From: an uncultured bacterium
GTDB lineage: Bacteria; Bacillota_I; Bacilli_A; RF39; UBA660
Assembly (NCBI GenBank): GCA_949285775.1
Contig: CASEAD010000141.1
Coordinates: 1-10,193 of the forward strand
Reading direction: 5' to 3'
Length of the DNA stretch: 10,193 nucleotides
Part shown: piece after piece, positions 5,879 through 10,193 of the stretch
How positions within the stretch are numbered: the stretch's first letter is position 1
Layout of the letters: every line of letters starts with the position of its first letter
Notes under the pieces: generated by a model
The model's input: only the letters and a program-made list of their open reading frames with translations
Told to the model about the DNA's origin: nothing
Database searches by the model: none
Made by a program: the position numbers and the translations under genes

Positions 5879-6573
5879 ATGATACCAAAGCCTTAGAAAT
5901 AGTTAATAAAATATTTAAAAGTATATTCGAGAAAGATAATAATTATACTTTAGACATATTATTAGAAAAATATGCTTTTGACATCAAATTACCAAAACAA
6001 GTAAATGATTCAACTACCAATGAAATTACCTGGGCAGATTCTGTCAACAGTACCAAATTTATAACCAATAAAAATATGGAAAAAATAGATACAACTAAAG
6101 GCTGGATGCTACCAAAAAAAGAAATAAACAATCTCCAAGAATTAATCGATATCTGGAACACAATCAACTTAACTACCACAGAAAGAGTTTATGATTCCAT
6201 TGATGTAGTAAAAAGTGATACTATTTATAGATGTGAAAATGTTTATAGATGTACTGACTGCAGAGACTCTAAAAATATTATTTATTGTGACTCTTGTGGT
6301 AATGGTGAGTTCTTATTAGCAAGTAAAAGATCAAGTAATTGTAATTTCTGCATAAGAACAGATGATTCTAAAGACTGTAGCAATAGTTATAATGTCATTT
6401 GTTCTAACAAAATTAGAAATTCTCTCTTTATTCAAGACTGTTTTGATTTATACGAATGTATGTTCTGCTCCCACATAGCGTCTAAAAGATTCTGCATCGC
6501 AAACATGCAATTTGAAGAACAAGAATATTACGAAATAAAAGAAGTAATCATCGAATGGATATTAAGTTCATAA
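5875..6573 (+). CDS. Cys-rich protein of unknown function, coupled to the ATPase
   Basis: 232 residues. I do not recognise a characterised family. Residues 1-110 have no cysteine and are mixed helix and loop with several Trp (W53, W77, W94). Residues 118-210 hold all 13 cysteines: C120, 126, 129, 138, 141, 156, 159, 168, 176, 189, 195, 198, 207. Four CxxC pairs occur (126/129, 138/141, 156/159, 195/198), and spacing of 9 recurs (120-129-138, 159-168, 189-198-207). With the repeated short strands (IIYC, FLLA, YNVIC, SLFI) this suggests either metal-binding knuckles (zinc or Fe-S) or a small right-handed beta-helix of about 18 residues per turn; I infer this and cannot decide between them. Uncharacterised cysteine-patterned proteins with a similar final KRFCIANMQFEEQEYYE-type segment occur in uncultured bacteria, as far as I recall. 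No signal peptide or membrane helix, so cytosolic. ATG overlaps the ATPase stop (ATGA); AAGG at 5861-5864 may help initiation. Confidence 0.7.
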   Translation: MNDTKALEIVNKIFKSIFEKDNNYTLDILLEKYAFDIKLPKQVNDSTTNEITWADSVNSTKFITNKNMEKIDTTKGWMLPKKEINNLQELIDIWNTINLTTTERVYDSIDVVKSDTIYRCENVYRCTDCRDSKNIIYCDSCGNGEFLLASKRSSNCNFCIRTDDSKDCSNSYNVICSNKIRNSLFIQDCFDLYECMFCSHIASKRFCIANMQFEEQEYYEIKEVIIEWILSS

Positions 6574-6575
6574 AT

Positions 6576-6603
6576 AATTAGGAATAAAAAGCCTAATTTT
6601 TTT
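6576..6603 (+). terminator. Intrinsic terminator of the ATPase/Cys-rich cassette
   Basis: AATTAGG (6576-6582) and CCTAATT (6592-6598) form a 7-bp stem with a 9-nt loop, followed by T to 6603. It begins 3 nt after the stop codon and closes the two-gene unit ahead of the smc promoter. Confidence 0.85.
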
Positions 6604-6647
6604 AACACCTTGTCTTTAAAATACACCAAATAATTCCCTTAATTCAC

Positions 6648-6676
6648 TTGTATTATTAAAAAAAATAAGATATACT
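6648..6676 (+). promoter_or_regulatory. Promoter of smc
   Basis: TTGTAT (-35, 6648-6653) and TATACT (-10, 6671-6676) at 17-bp spacing, with expected start near 6683. AGGGTGAT (6690-6697) is the ribosome site for ATG 6701. Together with the terminator at 6576-6603 this makes smc the first gene of its own unit. Confidence 0.65.
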
Positions 6677-6700
6677 TAAATAGTATGGTAGGGTGATAGT

Positions 6701-9664
6701 ATGTACTTAAAAAGCATAAAAGCCTATGGCTTTAAATCATTTGCAGATAAAATAGAAATAAACTTTAATAAAAATATTAATGGCATAGTAGGACCCAATG
6801 GATCAGGTAAATCTAACATCGTAGACGCTGTAAGGTGGGTATTAGGAGAACAATCAATAAAATCATTAAGAGGAGAAAACTCTATAGATGTAATATTTCA
6901 AGGAAGTAAAAGCAGAAAACCATTAAATAGTGCTTCTGTAACCCTTACCTTCGATAACACCGACTCCTACTTACCAATTAATTTCAATGAAGTATCTATA
7001 AAAAGAATAATGTATAAATCAGGAGAAAACGAATATTACCTAAATAACGAAAGATGTAGATTAAAAGACATAAATGACCTACTTACAGATACAGGCGCTG
7101 GAAGAGATAGTTTTAATATCATCTCACAAGGCAAAATAGATGAAATCCTATCAACCAAAGCAACCGATCGAAGAAGTATTTTTGAAAGTGCCGCAGGCGT
7201 ACTAAAATACAAAAAAAGAAAAGAAGAAGCCCAAAAAAAACTAGAAAGAACTAATACCAATTTAGACAGAGTAAATGATATTATTAGTGAATTAGAAAAT
7301 AGATTACAGCCATTAAAAGAACAAAGTAACATCGCTAAAGAATATCTAGAATATAAAGATAAACTTAAAAAAGTAGAAGTAGCCCTAACCGCAAACGACA
7401 TAGATAATTACAATAAAGAAATAAATCAAATCCAAAAAGATATTAACAACTTAAATGATGAAATATCCATCTTATCTAATAAAATAAGCACCAACGATAT
7501 AGACTTACTAAATAAAAAAAATACGCAAAAAAAACTAGAAACAACAATAACCATTAAACAAAATACCATATTAGAACTAACCCAAAAAATAGAAAAAACA
7601 GATGCCGATATAAGAGTCTTACAAGAAAGAAAAAAATATTCCAATGAAACCGATAAAATATCAGACAACATCATATCCCTAAAATCAACCATCCTAGAAA
7701 ACGCCAATATAATGAATAACATTACCAACGAAATAAACAAAAATAAGCAAAGTTTAAATAACACCCAAGAAATAATTAATAATAATACCAATAAATATAA
7801 AGACCTATTAGAAAAACAAACCAATCTAAATAAAACTCTTATAGATAACACAAGAAAAATAACTAATCTAAAATATAAAATAGAATATCTAGAAAACAAC
7901 ATCCAAAATAATAATTCCCTACCAAATTCCATTAAACACATATTAAATAACCCAAGACTATCAGGATATCATAATGTTATAGGAAAACTTATAAGTATAG
8001 ATGATATATATAACTTAGCCATTATAACATCATTAGGACCTAGCGCTAACTATTTAGTAGTAAATACCACTAATGATGCTAAAACAATGGTTAAATACCT
8101 AAAAGAAAACAAATTAGGAAGAGCAACCTTCTATCCTATGGATGTAATAAAACCAAGATATATCGATATTGAAACATTAAATAAAATATCCCTAATACCA
8201 GGCTTTATTAATACCGCTAATAAATTAGTAAAATATAACCAACAATACAAAAATATAATCGATAACAGACTAGGTACTATTATTATCGCTACTGATATAG
8301 AATCCGCTACATACATAAGTAAAATTATTAATAACAAATATAAAATAGTTACCTTAGATGGTCAAGAGATTAATATAGGTGGATCTATAACCGGAGGTAG
8401 CACTATAAATAATAATATAATCAAAGAAAAATATGAATTAGAAAACAGCAAAAAAGAACTAGAACAACTAACTAAAGATAATACCACCCTAGAAACATCT
8501 TTAAATAAAATAGATAATAATATCCTAATCTCTGAAGAAGAATTACATAATAATAAATTATTACAAAAAGATCTAGAAGATAGTATTTATAAAAGTGAAA
8601 CAGAACTAAATAATTATACTACTAAAAAAGAAAAATTAGAAAGAGAATTAAATGATTTAACCGCTATCCAAAACAATAATGATACTAATGAAATGGAAAA
8701 ATTATTAGAAAATTATTATCACACCATTTCTTTAAAAGATAATATTACTAACGAAATAAAAACACTTAAAGAAGAAAAAGAAACCTTAGATTATAACATA
8801 ACAGAATTAGAAGGAATAAACAAAACAACAATAGAAACCCAATCTAAAAAAGAAAAAGAAGTAAAAGAATTAGAAATAAAAATTAATACTATAAATATCA
8901 AACTAGATAACTTATTATTAACACTAACAGAAGAATATAATATAACATTTAATAGCGCTATTAACAACTATCACTTAGATATCCCTGAAGAAGACGCTAG
9001 AATCCTTGTAAAAGATATAAAAAGTAAAATTAAAAATTATGATCAAGTAAACCTAGGAGCCATCGAAGAATATGAAAAAGTAAAAACAAGATATGATTTC
9101 TTAAAACAACAAGAAAATGACTTACATAATGCTGAAAACACCTTACTAGAAATAATTTCTGAAATGGATGAGGTAATGGAGAAAAAATTTATATCTACCT
9201 TTGAACAAATAAGAATAGAATTTAAAAAAGTATTCAAAGAAATGTTTAGAGGAGGCGAAGCCGAATTAATTTTAACTGACCCTAATAATATTTTAGAAAC
9301 AGGAATTGATATAGAAGCTGTACCAAGTGGAAAAAAACTAAAAAGCCTATCACTATTATCAGGAGGCGAAAAAACATTTACAGCAATTTCCTTACTATTT
9401 GCCATACTTAATGTAAGACCAGTACCATTCTGCTTACTAGACGAAGTAGAAGCAGCCTTAGACGACGCTAACGTCGAATCATTTGGAAATTATTTAAATA
9501 AATATAAAGATAAAACACAGTTTATTTTAATTACTCATAAAAAGAAAACTATGGAATATGCAGATATATTATATGGCATAACAATGCAAGAATCAGGAGT
9601 AAGCAAACTAGTAAGCGTAAAATTAGAAGATTTAAAGAAAGAAGGAGATAAAGTTGAAAAATAA
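6701..9664 (+). CDS. smc: Chromosome segregation protein SMC (short-armed)
   Basis: 987 residues, complete. SMC forms the ring-shaped bacterial condensin with ScpA and ScpB and organises and separates chromosomes by ATP-driven loop extrusion. The N-terminal head has MYLKSIKAYGFKSFADK and Walker A GPNGSGKS (31-38), then WVLGEQS and the Q-loop region IISQGKIDEIL. A coiled coil follows from about 165 to 410. The hinge spans about 415-570, from LSGYHNVIGKL (from L420) to GGSITGGS (560-567), the standard hinge exit. The return coiled coil runs to about 800. The C-terminal head has the ABC signature LSGGEK (886-891), Walker B CLLDE (D914, E915), D-loop ALDDANV and switch His H946. All catalytic parts are present, but the protein is about 200 residues shorter than the B. 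subtilis protein (1186), with the loss split evenly between the two arms. The usual neighbours rnc and ftsY are absent; the next gene overlaps its end by 11 nt. Confidence 0.97.
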   Translation: MYLKSIKAYGFKSFADKIEINFNKNINGIVGPNGSGKSNIVDAVRWVLGEQSIKSLRGENSIDVIFQGSKSRKPLNSASVTLTFDNTDSYLPINFNEVSIKRIMYKSGENEYYLNNERCRLKDINDLLTDTGAGRDSFNIISQGKIDEILSTKATDRRSIFESAAGVLKYKKRKEEAQKKLERTNTNLDRVNDIISELENRLQPLKEQSNIAKEYLEYKDKLKKVEVALTANDIDNYNKEINQIQKDINNLNDEISILSNKISTNDIDLLNKKNTQKKLETTITIKQNTILELTQKIEKTDADIRVLQERKKYSNETDKISDNIISLKSTILENANIMNNITNEINKNKQSLNNTQEIINNNTNKYKDLLEKQTNLNKTLIDNTRKITNLKYKIEYLENNIQNNNSLPNSIKHILNNPRLSGYHNVIGKLISIDDIYNLAIITSLGPSANYLVVNTTNDAKTMVKYLKENKLGRATFYPMDVIKPRYIDIETLNKISLIPGFINTANKLVKYNQQYKNIIDNRLGTIIIATDIESATYISKIINNKYKIVTLDGQEINIGGSITGGSTINNNIIKEKYELENSKKELEQLTKDNTTLETSLNKIDNNILISEEELHNNKLLQKDLEDSIYKSETELNNYTTKKEKLERELNDLTAIQNNNDTNEMEKLLENYYHTISLKDNITNEIKTLKEEKETLDYNITELEGINKTTIETQSKKEKEVKELEIKINTINIKLDNLLLTLTEEYNITFNSAINNYHLDIPEEDARILVKDIKSKIKNYDQVNLGAIEEYEKVKTRYDFLKQQENDLHNAENTLLEIISEMDEVMEKKFISTFEQIRIEFKKVFKEMFRGGEAELILTDPNNILETGIDIEAVPSGKKLKSLSLLSGGEKTFTAISLLFAILNVRPVPFCLLDEVEAALDDANVESFGNYLNKYKDKTQFILITHKKKTMEYADILYGITMQESGVSKLVSVKLEDLKKEGDKVEK
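9642..9649 (+). promoter_or_regulatory. Ribosome binding site that selects the TTG start at 9654
   Basis: AAGGAGAT, inside the last codons of smc, lies 4 nt before TTG at 9654. No ATG or GTG in that frame gives the N-terminal basic residues and membrane helix, so TTG is the supported start. Confidence 0.75.
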
Positions 9665-10094
9665 AAAAATAATTTTAATTATCATACTAATATTATTAAT
9701 CCTAGTAGCAGTTGGTATAATTATCACAGTCAATATATTAAATAACAAATCAGAAACCCAAAATGAAGATACACCCCCAGAAACTAATGAAGTATATAAC
9801 TATCGTCAAGAAATAATAGAAGAAAAAGAAGTAAATGGCATAACATTTACTAATATAGATTGTTACTGGGATGGAACTAACAGTAATATCAGCTACACTA
9901 TAACAAATACTACTGAAGAAACTATCAATTTAGGAGTATATACAATAGAAGTTTATGATGATACAGATACATTAATGTATACCTTAAGCCCCTACCTAGG
10001 AAAAGACTTAGCACCTAACGAAGAATACGAAGAACTAATAAGCACGTCTAATAATTTAACAGATGCTTATTCAATAAAGATATTTATAGAATAA
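9654..10094 (+). CDS. Membrane-anchored small protein with an Ig-like (FxLYD-type) domain
   Basis: 146 residues from a TTG start, overlapping smc by 11 nt. Residues 1-5 are basic, residues about 6-28 are a strongly hydrophobic Ile/Leu helix, and residues about 29-48 form an acidic, Pro/Asn-rich linker: a signal anchor with an external domain. No Cys is present at the helix end, so it is not a lipoprotein. The C-terminal ~90 residues alternate strands, with NGITFTNIDCYWDG, SNISYTITNTTEETINL and TIEVYDDTDTLMYTL, and the proline-turn segment LAPNEEYEEL. This pattern resembles FxLYD and related beta-sandwich domains found in many Gram-positive surface proteins, where the function is generally unknown. 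The single Cys (about residue 70) cannot form an internal disulfide. The following prepilin gene starts 21 nt later. It may belong to a pilus/secretion gene set rather than to smc. The family is a guess from strand pattern, not a firm match. Confidence 0.6.
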   Translation: MKNKKIILIIILILLILVAVGIIITVNILNNKSETQNEDTPPETNEVYNYRQEIIEEKEVNGITFTNIDCYWDGTNSNISYTITNTTEETINLGVYTIEVYDDTDTLMYTLSPYLGKDLAPNEEYEELISTSNNLTDAYSIKIFIE

Positions 10095-10115
10095 TTTATA
10101 GAAAGGATTTTATAT

Positions 10116-10193
10116 ATGAAAAAAAAGAAATATAAAGGGTTTACTCTAATAGAATTATTAGTAACTATTCTTATTGTCTGCTTAGTATTAGGT
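10116..10193 (+). CDS. Type IV prepilin/pseudopilin, N-terminal 26 codons
   Basis: The frame starts at ATG 10116 with AAAGGA (10102-10107) as ribosome site and runs off the right edge of the window after 26 codons. The translation opens MKKKKYKGFTLIELLVTI, a classical prepilin signal: basic leader, Gly8, then Phe9 at the prepilin peptidase (PilD/ComC) cleavage point, with Glu13 as the conserved position +5 of the mature protein, followed by a hydrophobic helix. Such proteins build type IV pili, or the competence pseudopilus (ComGC to ComGG) in Bacillota. Which pilin this is cannot be told from the part that is present. It is on the same strand and probably the same transcript as the gene at 9654. 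Confidence 0.85.
   Translation, partial: MKKKKYKGFTLIELLVTILIVCLVLG

Noticed and set aside
4019..6573. Integrated conjugative element
   Set aside because: Only a VirD4-like ATPase is present. There is no relaxase, VirB4/VirB6-type gene, integrase or visible attachment repeat, and the tRNA-Cys 3' end is not repeated in the window as far as I can see.
7036..7941. Minus-strand open frames of 121 and 171 codons
   Set aside because: Both are antisense to smc, one to head sequence and one to coiled coil; the Leu/Ile/Phe-rich translation is the expected mirror of Lys/Asn/Glu-rich codons.
9043..9405. Minus-strand open frame of 120 codons
   Set aside because: It is antisense to the conserved C-terminal head of SMC and shows no independent coding signal.
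1..10193. CRISPR array, insertion sequence or riboswitch
   Set aside because: I saw no regularly spaced direct repeats, transposase gene or recognisable riboswitch core in any intergenic stretch.

Overview
The window is very AT-rich (G+C clearly under about 30%), and every gene I can support lies on the + strand. Shine-Dalgarno sites of the AGGAGG/GGTGAT type, consensus sigma-A-like promoters, heavy use of TAA stops (8 of 9 complete reading frames end in TAA, one in TGA), and Trp encoded by TGG suggest a low-G+C Bacillota, probably a little-cultured Bacilli- or Clostridia-like lineage, using the standard bacterial code (table 11). I cannot name a genus from the sequence.

Layout: (1) 1-1767: the 3' part of htpG (Hsp90) enters from the left edge and is followed 5 nt later by an RDD-family membrane protein; a strong hairpin closes the unit. 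(2) 1822-2810: a good promoter drives a membrane-anchored thioredoxin-fold protein (CSHC active site) and a small bacterial PH-domain protein. (3) 2837-3052: a near-perfect promoter for a single tRNA-Cys (GCA), with a perfect 10-bp inverted repeat straddling its -10 box, then a hairpin-rich trailer and a terminator. (4) 3126-3980: a monocistronic AraC-type regulator with a GyrI/Rob-like ligand domain, GTG start, own terminator. (5) 3992-6603: a two-gene, translationally coupled cassette: a 619-aa HerA/FtsK/VirD4-superfamily ATPase without a membrane anchor, and a 232-aa protein with 13 cysteines packed into its C-terminal half. It has its own extended -10 promoter and terminator. (6) 6648-10193: smc (chromosome condensin, with unusually short coiled-coil arms), overlapped by a small membrane-anchored protein starting at TTG, then the first 26 codons of a type IV prepilin/pseudopilin that leaves the window at the right edge.

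Most of the window is housekeeping: protein folding, a tRNA, chromosome segregation. The least explained part is the ATPase plus Cys-rich pair at 4019-6573. Its ATPase resembles the VirD4/TraG/DUF87 DNA-pumping family but stands without relaxase, mating-channel or integrase genes. It is the best candidate here for an undescribed two-component system, though the sequence alone does not reveal its function. The palindromic element around the tRNA-Cys promoter and the smc/prepilin neighbourhood are secondary points of interest.
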